9,920 nucleotides of DNA, from positions 1-9,920 of the forward strand of contig JBBSIG010000087.1 in assembly GCA_038232215.1 (NCBI GenBank), read 5' to 3'. Shown in pieces: positions 1 through 6,548 of the stretch. The notes under the pieces are model-generated. The model did not search any database and was not told where the DNA came from. It saw only the letters and a list, made by a program, of their open reading frames with translations. The first letter of the stretch is position 1. Every line of letters begins with the position of its first letter. The position numbers and the translations under genes were made by a program. This stretch comes from JBBSIG01 sp038232215 (GTDB lineage: Bacteria > Actinomycetota > Thermoleophilia > Gaiellales > Gaiellaceae).

Positions 1-1
1 C

Positions 2-910
2 GCCGAGGAGGCAGCTCGCGAGGCGTGCCTCGCCGGGGACGGCGACGAGCTCGAAGCCTGTGCCGAGTCCGGCGCCGGGAAGGCGGAGGCAAGTGCCCGG
101 AGCTGCGGCGATGGCCCATTCCGGTGCCAGTCGGGCTACGTCTTCTTCCGCGCGAACAGTCAGGTGCGGATCACGGCCGACCCCACGGCGTCCGGTAACC
201 CGAACGAGGCGTACGTCGTCTACGACGGATCCGTGCCCGGCTCGGAGACGTCGACGGGGACGACCTACGGGACGGCCGGCTCGGGAACGGGGACCCAGGC
301 CTCGGTCTACTTCGTCAAGACGACGAACGGCGGTGGAAGCTGGAGCACGCCGGCGAGGATCGACGCCCAGGCGACGGGTCACCAGTTCTTCCCGGACATC
401 GACGCCAACGCCGGCCGGCTCAATGCAATGTGGCAGGACAGCCGCGCCGACTGTGCCAGCGGACCGCCCTCGACGCCGAGCGGCGGCGACTTCCGGACGG
501 TGCCGATCTCGAACAGGTGGGTGGCGAGCAACCCGCCCGGAGCTCTGGTCTGCGGGGCCGGCGTGAGCACCTACTACGCCCTCTCCACGACCGACGGCGC
601 GGGCTGGAGCTCGCAGGCGGTGTCGAGCGTGGCCCAGATGCCGCAGTACGAGCAGTTCGGCAACCGGGACACGCCCTTCTCCGGCGACTACAACTACATC
701 TCGGCGGTCGGCGGAACTGCGCTGATGGACTGGACCGATCAGCGGGACACGGTGCCGGGCACCGACCCGCGCTACACGAACGGCGACGGGACGGACGGCT
801 TCGACGTCCTGCAGTGCCGGCCCGCCGACAACCCGACCGGAGCCGACACGTGCCCCGACGCCGGCGGGCTCGACCAGAACGTCTACGGGGCGGTCGTCTC
901 CGCTCCATAG
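2..910 (+). CDS. Sialidase-like (BNR/Asp-box) protein, C-terminal part, 5' end outside window
   Basis: The frame is open from the first bases of the window to a TAG stop, giving about 302 residues with no convincing start, so the gene begins to the left. Two Asp-box-like turns are visible: TTNGGGSW (D replaced by N) and STTDGAGW. Between and after them come blades typical of sialidase-like beta-propellers: FFPDID followed by MWQDSR, and FSGDYNYIS followed by MDWTDQRD. Several cysteines (near residues 9, 20, 35, 42 and in the last third) would fit a disulfide-bonded exported protein, but the signal peptide, if any, lies outside the window. Catalytic sialidase residues cannot be verified, so it may bind or cleave glycans or be a non-enzymatic propeller. 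It is convergent with lipA and separated from it by a strong hairpin, so it is unrelated to the lipoate genes. The fold is fairly sure; the function is not. Confidence 0.7.
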   Translation, partial: AEEAAREACLAGDGDELEACAESGAGKAEASARSCGDGPFRCQSGYVFFRANSQVRITADPTASGNPNEAYVVYDGSVPGSETSTGTTYGTAGSGTGTQASVYFVKTTNGGGSWSTPARIDAQATGHQFFPDIDANAGRLNAMWQDSRADCASGPPSTPSGGDFRTVPISNRWVASNPPGALVCGAGVSTYYALSTTDGAGWSSQAVSSVAQMPQYEQFGNRDTPFSGDYNYISAVGGTALMDWTDQRDTVPGTDPRYTNGDGTDGFDVLQCRPADNPTGADTCPDAGGLDQNVYGAVVSAP

Positions 911-931
911 CGACCGAGACGTTCGAGGGTG

Positions 932-959
932 GAGGGGCGGCCCGGGCGGGCCGCCCCTC
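932..959. terminator. GC-rich hairpin between convergent genes, likely bidirectional terminator
   Basis: Perfect 12-bp arms (GAGGGGCGGCCC at 932-943 and its reverse complement at 948-959) enclose a 4-nt loop. The hairpin sits 21 bp after the stop of the sialidase-like gene and 10 bp after the stop of lipA on the other strand. No T-run follows on either strand, which is common for terminators in high-GC genomes. Position and symmetry support a terminator serving both genes. Confidence 0.75.
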
Positions 960-969
960 ACGCACCTTC

Positions 970-1890
970 CTAGTAGGCGACCGCGCCGCGGCCGGTCTCG
1001 GCCGCGTGCCGCTGCTCGTCGGCCCGATAGCTCGAGCGGACGAGCGGGCCCGAGAAGACCGAGCCGAAGCCGAGCCTCTCGCCCTGCTCGCGGAACCAGC
1101 GGAACTCGTCGGGGTGAACCCAGCGGTCGATCGGCGCGTGCTTCGCCGAGGGCTGCAGGTACTGGCCGATCGTGACGACGTCGACCTCGTGGGCCCGGAG
1201 ATCGCTCATCGTCTCCACGACCTCGTCGTTCGTCTCTCCGAGGCCGACGATGATCCCGGACTTCGTCAGCACGCGGTACTCGGCGAGCTCCTTCGCCCGC
1301 CGGAGCAGCCGGAGCGCGCCGTCGTACGAGGCCTTGGCCCCGCGCATGCGGGCGTGCAGCCGCCGCACCGTCTCGATGTTGTGGTTGAACACCTCTGGTC
1401 GCGCGCCGATCACGGTCGTGAGGGCCGCTTCCTCGACACCGAGGAAGTCCGGGGTCAGCACTTCGATCGAGCACGACGGCAGCTTGGCCTTGAGCGCGCG
1501 GATGGTGGCTGCGTAGTGGGCGGCCCCGCGGTCGGGGACGTCGTCGCGGTCGACGGACGTGACCACGACGTGCTGCAGCTGCATCTGGGCCGCCGCCTGG
1601 GCGAGTCGCAGCGGCTCGAGCGGGTCCGGTGGGCGCTCGGGTCGGCCGGAATGCACGTAGCAGTACCGGCACGCGCGCGTGCACGTCTCGCCCAGGATCT
1701 GGAAGGTCGCGGTACCCCGGCCCCAGCACTCGGCGATGTTCGGGCAGCGCGCCTCCTCGCAGATCGTGTGCAGCCCTTGGCCGTGGATGAGCCGCTTGAC
1801 GTCGAAGTAGCGCCCGTCCGCGCTCGGCGCTCGTACCTTCATCCACTCGGGACGGCGCGGCCGCTCGGCCACGGGCAGGGACGTCTCCAT
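970..1890 (-). CDS. lipA: Lipoyl synthase (radical SAM, two [4Fe-4S] clusters)
   Basis: LipA inserts two sulfur atoms into the octanoyl chain on lipoyl domains, completing the cofactor LipB starts. Numbered from the ATG at 1890 (306 aa, usual length): the auxiliary-cluster cysteines are in CEEARCPNIAEC (C44, C49, C55), the radical SAM cysteines in CTRACRYC (C70, C74, C77), and the C-terminal RSSY (about 285-288) supplies the serine ligand known in this family. EVLTPDFLG, NHNIETV and the GLGET segment are also typical. A GTG 30 bases upstream (1920) would give 316 aa; neither start has a clear Shine-Dalgarno. I prefer ATG because METSLPVAERPRRPEW resembles a normal LipA N-terminus and because a TAGACT box lies 8 nt before it. 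It lies 51 bp (or 21 bp with the GTG) after lipB and serves the E2 protein encoded further upstream. Confidence 0.95.
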   Translation of the reverse strand: METSLPVAERPRRPEWMKVRAPSADGRYFDVKRLIHGQGLHTICEEARCPNIAECWGRGTATFQILGETCTRACRYCYVHSGRPERPPDPLEPLRLAQAAAQMQLQHVVVTSVDRDDVPDRGAAHYAATIRALKAKLPSCSIEVLTPDFLGVEEAALTTVIGARPEVFNHNIETVRRLHARMRGAKASYDGALRLLRRAKELAEYRVLTKSGIIVGLGETNDEVVETMSDLRAHEVDVVTIGQYLQPSAKHAPIDRWVHPDEFRWFREQGERLGFGSVFSGPLVRSSYRADEQRHAAETGRGAVAY

Positions 1891-1898
1891 CGAGCTCA

Positions 1899-1904
1899 AG
1901 TCTA
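1899..1904 (-). promoter_or_regulatory. Possible -10 box (TAGACT) for a near-leaderless lipA transcript
   Basis: On the minus strand TAGACT matches TATAAT at four of six positions and ends 8 nt before the preferred lipA ATG. Transcription would then begin within a base or two of the start codon, a layout known in Actinomycetota and consistent with the missing Shine-Dalgarno. No good -35 hexamer is seen. Weak evidence; lipA may simply be cotranscribed with lipB. Confidence 0.25.
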
Positions 1905-1931
1905 GTCCGCGACCCGCCACGCCGACGGCAC

Positions 1932-1945
1932 GTGACAGGTGTCAC
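1932..1945. promoter_or_regulatory. 14-bp palindrome at the lipB-lipA junction
   Basis: GTGACA-GG-TGTCAC is a perfect inverted repeat with 6-bp arms and a 2-nt centre. It overlaps the lipB stop codon (1942-1944) and lies about 40 bp upstream of the preferred lipA start. Its symmetry suits a dimeric DNA-binding protein, but I cannot assign a regulator. Confidence 0.3.
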
Positions 1946-2658
1946 TCGGTCGCGGCGGCGAGACGAGCGTGCACCGGCTGCGGCCAGAGTCCCGTACCCT
2001 CGTCGGCCGGCAGCTCCTCGAAGTCGAGGTCGAAGACCGCGGCGAGCGTCTCCACCGCACGCCGTCGTACCTCGTCGACCGAGACCGGCCTTCCAAGCTC
2101 CTTCGCGACCGTCGTGAAGGCGGCGTCCTCGAGCCCGCACGCCGTGATCCAGCGCGTGAACGGCGCCGGATCGAGGTCGACGTTCAGCGCGTAGCCGTGC
2201 GTGCTGATCCAGTGGGAGATATGGACGCCGATCGAGGCGATCTTGCGCGGCGGGGCGTGCAGCCAGACTCCGGTGAGGCCCTCGATCCGCGTCGCCTCGA
2301 GGTCGAGCATGGCCAAGGCGCTGATCAACGACTCCTCGAGCTCGCGGCAGTAGCGCCTGACGTCCTGTCCGTGGCGACGGAGGTCGAGGATCGGGTAACA
2401 GACGAGCTGGCCGGGTCCGTGGAAGGTCGACTTGCCGCCGCGGTCCGTCTGGACGACCTCGACCTCGGCGTCGGGCGGGAGGTGCAGCTCGCTCGCCTCC
2501 GCGCGCCGGCCGAGCGTCACGACGGGCGGATGCTCGAGGAAGACGACGGTGTCAGGGATGGCACCCTGCGAGACGGCGCCGGCGAGCGAACGCTGCAGCT
2601 CGAGCGCCTCGCGATAGGGCACGAGGCCTGCGTCGAGGAGGTACGCCCCGCGGCTCAC
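1942..2658 (-). CDS. lipB: Lipoyl(octanoyl) transferase
   Basis: LipB moves octanoate from acyl carrier protein to the lipoyl-domain lysine of E2 and other lipoyl proteins. The 238-residue product has the family signature RGGKSTFHGPGQLVCYP (from R73; normally RGGQ-T-HGPGQ), the catalytic lysine in PRKIASIGV (K139), the catalytic cysteine in ITACGLED (C174), and GYALNVDLD, all in the expected order. Cys and Lys form the known catalytic dyad. The start is GTG with only a weak GAG upstream; no other in-frame start lies near, and LLDAGLVPY near the N-terminus fits family length. The last ~20 residues (GTGLWPQPVHARLAAATE) are less conserved in type. It is followed by lipA and preceded, after 175 bp, by the E2 gene on the same strand. 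Confidence 0.95.
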   Translation of the reverse strand: MSRGAYLLDAGLVPYREALELQRSLAGAVSQGAIPDTVVFLEHPPVVTLGRRAEASELHLPPDAEVEVVQTDRGGKSTFHGPGQLVCYPILDLRRHGQDVRRYCRELEESLISALAMLDLEATRIEGLTGVWLHAPPRKIASIGVHISHWISTHGYALNVDLDPAPFTRWITACGLEDAAFTTVAKELGRPVSVDEVRRRAVETLAAVFDLDFEELPADEGTGLWPQPVHARLAAATE

Positions 2659-2833
2659 GGCTCGAGCCTAGCCGAGCTCGGGGCGGGGGCCAGAAGCCAC
2701 ACGACCTACCGAGGCACGGCCGCAGGGGCCGGCCCAGGGTCTGACCCTGAAGCGGCGAAAGGGGACGATTGTGCACAGATAGTCACGCTTTCGGCACCGG
2801 TCTAGCCGTCCGAGCCCCCGCAGGGCCAACCCG
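2659..2833. other. Non-coding gap between E2 and lipB
   Basis: This 175-bp gap separates the E2 stop from the lipB start on the minus strand. It contains a short perfect hairpin (CAGGGT-ctg-ACCCTG, 2735-2749) and one locally AT-richer patch around 2766-2792, where a minus-strand lipB promoter could lie, but I see no convincing -35/-10 pair or terminator. Whether lipB-lipA are cotranscribed with E1-E2 cannot be decided from sequence. Confidence 0.4.
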
Positions 2834-4282
2834 TCAGTACGCCGCCTCGTCCCAGCCTTCGAGGTTCTGCTTCAGCTCCTTCATGAACTGGGCCGCGTAG
2901 GCCCCGTCCACGAGGCGGTGGTCGTAGGAAAGGCAGAGGTTCATGATCTGCCGGATCGCGATCGTGTCGCCGCCGTTCTCGTCGGTGATCACGACCGGCC
3001 GCTTGACGAGGGCCTCGACGTCGAGGATCGCCACCTGCGGCTGGCTGATGATGGGCGTGCCCATGATCGCCCCCCAGCCGCCCGGGTTCGTGATCGTGAA
3101 GGTGCCGCCCTGGACGTCGTCTGGCGTCAGCCGCTTCGTCCGAGCCCGCTCCGCGACGTCGGCGATCGCCCGCGCGAGGCCGAGCAGGTTCTTCTCCTCC
3201 GTATTCTTGACGACGGGGACGATCAGGCCCTTGCCGCCCTCGAGCGCGACCGCGATGCCGAGGTTGATGAACTGCTTTGTGACGATCTTGTCCCCGCGGA
3301 TCTCGCCGTTCAGCCACGGCCAGTTCCGGATCGCCTCGACGGTAGCCCGGGCGATGAAGGCGAGGTACGTGAGGTTGACGCCGTAGCTCGCCGCGTACTC
3401 GCTCTTGAGTCGGCCTCGGATCTGCGCGACCTTCGTCAGGTCGACCTCGAACACCGTCGTCACGTGCGCCGAGGTGTCGAGCGACCGCCGCATGTGCTCG
3501 GCGATCCCGCGTCGCATGGCGCTCATCGGCTCGAAGAGCTCGCCCGCAGCCGGCGGCGGCTGGGGAGCGGGCTGGGCCGGGAGTGGGGGCGGCGCCTGTC
3601 GAGGCGCCGGTGCCTGCGGAGCGGGTGGCTCAGGAGCAGGCGGCGGAGCCTGTGCTGCGATCTCGGTCGACGCCTGCGCCGGCGCAGCCGGCACGGCGGC
3701 CTCCGCCGGTGCGCCCGACTCGACGAAGGCGAGGATGTCCCGCTTCGTGACCCGCCCGCCGCGCCCGGTCCCCGCGAGCGCGCCCGGATCGACTCCGTGC
3801 TCGGCCGCGATTCGCGCGACGACCGGCGAGACGAACGTCCTGCCGTTGTCGGACGACTCCCCCGACGCGTCCTCGGCCGTCGTCTCGCTCGCGCCCTGTG
3901 CCGCGGGCCTCACCTGCTCGACGGTCTCCGAGGTCGGCGTCGAGGCAGGCGCGTCCGAGGCAGCGGTCGCCTCGGCGGCCGCCTGCGCCGTCGCGGGCTC
4001 CGGGACGTCTGCGACCGCCGCGGGCTCGGCGCCGTCGGGTGCGATGACGGCGAGCTTCGTCCCGACCTCGACGGTCTCGCCCTCCTGGACGAGGATCTGC
4101 TGCACGATGCCTTCGCCGGGGCTCGGCACCTCCGTGTCGACCTTGTCGGTCGAGATCTCGAGCAGCGCCTCGTCCACGCCGATCGGCTCGCCCTCCTGCT
4201 TGAGCCACTTCGTGATCGTCCCTTCCGAAACCGAGACGCCCATCTGCGGCATCACGACGTCGATTGCTGTGTGTGTGGCCAT
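2834..4282 (-). CDS. 2-oxo acid dehydrogenase E2: dihydrolipoamide acyltransferase
   Basis: E2 forms the core of the complex and transfers the acyl group from lipoate to CoA. Domains of the 482-residue product: one lipoyl domain (about 5-82) with the lipoylated lysine in EISTDKVDTE (K47); an Ala/Pro/Glu linker (about 83-145); a peripheral-subunit-binding domain (about 149-188, VSPVVARIAAEHGVDPGAL then GTGRGGRVTKRDI); a second, very proline-rich linker (about 190-246); and the catalytic domain (about 247-482) with TNPGGWGAIMGTPII and the active-site DHRLVDG (H455, D459). ATG start with AGGGAGG 5 nt upstream (4288-4294). It begins 13 bp after the E1 beta stop. The acyl specificity (acetyl, branched-chain or other) cannot be read; the E1 alpha/beta partner makes a 2-oxoglutarate complex unlikely. 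K47 is the likely substrate of the LipB and LipA encoded just downstream. Confidence 0.93.
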   Translation of the reverse strand: MATHTAIDVVMPQMGVSVSEGTITKWLKQEGEPIGVDEALLEISTDKVDTEVPSPGEGIVQQILVQEGETVEVGTKLAVIAPDGAEPAAVADVPEPATAQAAAEATAASDAPASTPTSETVEQVRPAAQGASETTAEDASGESSDNGRTFVSPVVARIAAEHGVDPGALAGTGRGGRVTKRDILAFVESGAPAEAAVPAAPAQASTEIAAQAPPPAPEPPAPQAPAPRQAPPPLPAQPAPQPPPAAGELFEPMSAMRRGIAEHMRRSLDTSAHVTTVFEVDLTKVAQIRGRLKSEYAASYGVNLTYLAFIARATVEAIRNWPWLNGEIRGDKIVTKQFINLGIAVALEGGKGLIVPVVKNTEEKNLLGLARAIADVAERARTKRLTPDDVQGGTFTITNPGGWGAIMGTPIISQPQVAILDVEALVKRPVVITDENGGDTIAIRQIMNLCLSYDHRLVDGAYAAQFMKELKQNLEGWDEAAY

Positions 4283-4295
4283 GCGGGCCTCCCTG

Positions 4296-5273
4296 TCAGT
4301 ACTCGGCGAGTTCCTTGAGCCCGGCGACGACGTCGTCGACCTGGGGGATGAATGCCTTCTCGAGCGGGGGCGAGAACGGAACCGGCGTATCGGGGGCCGC
4401 GATCCGCTTCACGGGCGCGTCGAGGTCCTCGAATGCCTCCTCCGCGATCGTGGCCGCGATCTCGGCGCCGAAGCCGCCCGTGCGCGTGTCCTCGTGCAGG
4501 ACGAGGATCTTCGAGGTCTTGCGCGCGCTCTCGAGCACCGCCTCCTTGTCCCAGGGCATGACGGTGCGCAGATCGACGATCTCGACGGAGACGTCCTCCT
4601 CCTCCTCGAGCCGCGTCGCCGCCTCCTCCGCTGTGTACACCATCGCCCCCCACGTGATCACGGAGACGTCGTCTCCGGTGCGGTGCGTCCGTGCCTTTCC
4701 GATCGGGGTCGTGTAGCGCTCGTCCGGGACGTCCGCCTTGATCCTGCGGTACAGGTGCTTGTGCTCGAAGAACAGCACGGGGTTCGGGTCCTCGATCGCG
4801 CTGACGATGAGTCCTTTCGCGTCCTCGGGCGTCGCCGGGCAGACGCACTTGAGGCCCGGAATGTGCGCGAACGAGCTCTCGGGATTCTGTGAGTGGAAGG
4901 GCCCACCGGAAAAGCCGCCGCCCGAGGGCAGGCGTACGACGATCGGCACGGGCGTACCCGCGCGATAGCGCTGCTTGGCGGACACGGTCACGAGCTGGTC
5001 CCACGCGCACGAGACGAAGTCGGCGAACTGCATCTCGGCCACGGGCCGCAGGCCCATGAGCGCTGCGCCCGTGCACCCCCCGACGATCGCCGTCTCCGAG
5101 AGCGGCGAGTCGATCACCCGCCAGGGTCCGAACTCCTCCTGGAACCCGAGCGTCACCTTGAAGGCGCCGCCGTAGACCCCGACGTCCTCGCCGATCACGA
5201 ACACGCGCTTGTCGCGTCGCATCTCCTGCCGGAGCCCGTCGGAGATCGCCTGGAGGTAGGTCTTCTCGGCCAC
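4296..5273 (-). CDS. 2-oxo acid dehydrogenase E1 component, beta subunit
   Basis: With E1 alpha this subunit forms the thiamine-diphosphate heterotetramer that decarboxylates a 2-oxo acid and reductively acylates lipoate on E2. The 325-residue product has normal length and the transketolase-like pyrimidine-binding domain first (about 4-180): GEDVG (E29), SPLSE (E60, in the position of the glutamate that activates the cofactor), MQFADF, and GGPFHSQNPE with H127, the conserved active-site histidine region. The C-terminal transketolase domain follows (about 190-325; VITWGAMVYTA, VDLRTVMPWD, LVLHEDTRTGGFGAEIA). The GTG start lies 7 bp after the E1 alpha stop with no strong Shine-Dalgarno, suggesting translational coupling. 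It closely resembles pyruvate, branched-chain and acetoin dehydrogenase beta subunits, which cannot be told apart here. Confidence 0.94.
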   Translation of the reverse strand: MAEKTYLQAISDGLRQEMRRDKRVFVIGEDVGVYGGAFKVTLGFQEEFGPWRVIDSPLSETAIVGGCTGAALMGLRPVAEMQFADFVSCAWDQLVTVSAKQRYRAGTPVPIVVRLPSGGGFSGGPFHSQNPESSFAHIPGLKCVCPATPEDAKGLIVSAIEDPNPVLFFEHKHLYRRIKADVPDERYTTPIGKARTHRTGDDVSVITWGAMVYTAEEAATRLEEEEDVSVEIVDLRTVMPWDKEAVLESARKTSKILVLHEDTRTGGFGAEIAATIAEEAFEDLDAPVKRIAAPDTPVPFSPPLEKAFIPQVDDVVAGLKELAEY

Positions 5274-5280
5274 CGACGGA

Positions 5281-6324
5281 CTACTTGTGATGCGGCGTGT
5301 CGAGGTCCTCGGGCGAGGCGTACACGCCTTCCAGGACCGAGGAAGCCGCCGGCAGCGGGGACTCCTCGGCGCGGCGCAACGCCTCGGTGAGCAACCGCTT
5401 GACGCCGCTCGTGAGCTCCTCCTCCTCGTCGTCCGACAGGTCGGCGTTCTCCCGCAGCCAGGTGTGGAAGCGCTCGACCGGGTCCGCCTTCGCCCACTCC
5501 TCGAAGAGCTGCTTCGGGACGTAGAAGGCGTCGTCGTGCACCGCGTGGCCCTCCATGCGCAAAGTGAGGCACTCGATCAGGGTCGGCCCTCCGCCGGCGC
5601 GCGCCTTCTCGATCGCCTGCTTCGCCTCACGGTAGACGGCGAGCACGTCGGTACCGTCGACGACCACGCCCTCGAAGCCGTATGCGGCCGCCCGGTCGGC
5701 GATGTGCTCCACCGCGTAGCCGAGGTGCGTCGGCGTCGAGTACGCCCACTGGTTGTTGTCGCAGACGAAGACGACGGGCAGGCGCCGGACGCCGGCGAGG
5801 TTCATCGCCTCGTGCGTGTCGCCACGGGCGGCCGAGCCCTCGCCGAACCAGCCGAGCGCGACGCGCCGCTCCTCGCGGATCCGGAAGGCGAGGGCGCAGC
5901 CCACCGCGACCGGCAGCATCGCGGGCAGGTGGCTGACCATAGCCAGCAGGCCGAGATTCGCGTCCCCCATGTGCACGTTCCCGTCCTTGCCCTTCGTCGG
6001 CCCGTCGGCGCGGCCCATGTACTGGGCGAAGATCCGCCAGGGCTCGACGCCCCGGGTGATGTATACGCCCATGTCGCGGTGCAGTGGCGCGCCGACGTCG
6101 TCGGGAGCCATCGCCGTCGCGACGCCGACGGCCGCGGCCTCGTTGCCGCGTCCCGTGTAGAACGAGCCCGGGATCTTCCCCTGCTTGTAGAGGATGTGCC
6201 CGCGCTCCTCGATGCCGCGCGTGATCAGCAGGTTGCGGTAGACGGCCAGCAGGTCCTCGCGGTCGAGGCCCGCCTCCTTCACCTCTTTCAGCGAGCCGAG
6301 CGGCTCGGCCTCTCTGACTGCCAT
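5281..6324 (-). CDS. 2-oxo acid dehydrogenase E1 component, alpha subunit
   Basis: This 347-residue subunit binds the thiamine diphosphate and Mg2+ of the E1 reaction. The cofactor motif runs from GEGSAARGD (161-169) to CDNNQWAYST (N190, N191), that is the GDG-X(about 26)-NN pattern, but with Glu in place of the usual Asp of GDG. Other family landmarks: GSFYTGRGNEA (53-63), HRDMGVYITRG (82-92), KGKDGNVHMGD (111-121, normally GxxGxMH), and RMEGHAVHDDAFY (256-268), the loop carrying the conserved histidines. The ATG has GGGGA 6 nt upstream (6331-6335). It is the first gene of a tight E1 alpha-E1 beta-E2 unit. Likely substrate is pyruvate or branched-chain 2-oxo acids. There is no E3 gene in the window. 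Confidence 0.94.
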   Translation of the reverse strand: MAVREAEPLGSLKEVKEAGLDREDLLAVYRNLLITRGIEERGHILYKQGKIPGSFYTGRGNEAAAVGVATAMAPDDVGAPLHRDMGVYITRGVEPWRIFAQYMGRADGPTKGKDGNVHMGDANLGLLAMVSHLPAMLPVAVGCALAFRIREERRVALGWFGEGSAARGDTHEAMNLAGVRRLPVVFVCDNNQWAYSTPTHLGYAVEHIADRAAAYGFEGVVVDGTDVLAVYREAKQAIEKARAGGGPTLIECLTLRMEGHAVHDDAFYVPKQLFEEWAKADPVERFHTWLRENADLSDDEEEELTSGVKRLLTEALRRAEESPLPAASSVLEGVYASPEDLDTPHHK

Positions 6325-6355
6325 TGGCTATCCCCGGTCGGACTGGACGGCCTGC

Positions 6356-6361
6356 ACTCTA
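6356..6361 (-). promoter_or_regulatory. Possible -10 box (TAGAGT) for the E1-E2 operon
   Basis: On the minus strand TAGAGT matches TATAAT at four of six positions and lies 31 nt before the E1 alpha ATG, giving a leader of roughly 25 nt. No good -35 match is found 16-18 bp upstream, so this is only the best candidate in an otherwise GC-rich stretch. Confidence 0.25.
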
Positions 6362-6420
6362 ACGACTCGCTCTGCAGGTACGGCGCTACGCTCCGGTCGA
6401 TGCGCCGCCGCGAGCAATCG

Positions 6421-6548
6421 GCACGGGGGAACCCGCGAGTTCTCCGTGAGCTCCCTCTTCGCGCGGCCGCCGCTCCGGCTCGCACGGGCGGGAGCACATG
6501 AGCCCCGAGGCCAGGCGCCCGAAGCGCAACTGGATCCAGGAGGAGCGG
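6421..6548 (+). repeat. Imperfect tandem duplication, unit 1
   Basis: The 128-bp unit opens with GCACGGGGGAACC, which forms a bulged hairpin (6422-6432 with 6439-6448, loop 6433-6438), continues through GTGAGC, a CCCTCTTCGC-type tract and GCACGGGCGGGAGC, and ends with a 51-bp stretch (6498-6548) identical to the first 17 codons of the zinc-ribbon gene at 6697. After codon 17 this copy runs straight into unit 2, so its frame (stop TGA at 6678-6680) gives a low-complexity Pro/Arg tail and is not a working copy of the gene. It reads as a truncated 5' remnant of a duplication. Confidence 0.8.

Noticed and set aside
2735..2749. Hairpin CAGGGT-ctg-ACCCTG as a terminator between E2 and lipB
   Set aside because: The stem is only 6 bp, lacks a T-run, and lies nearer lipB than the E2 stop, so a terminator call is not supported.
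2918..4892. Long plus-strand open frames (466 and 495 codons) opposite the E2 and E1 beta genes
   Set aside because: They are antisense to genes with clear domain motifs, are rich in Arg, Ala and Ser with no recognisable domain, and arise from third-position GC bias.
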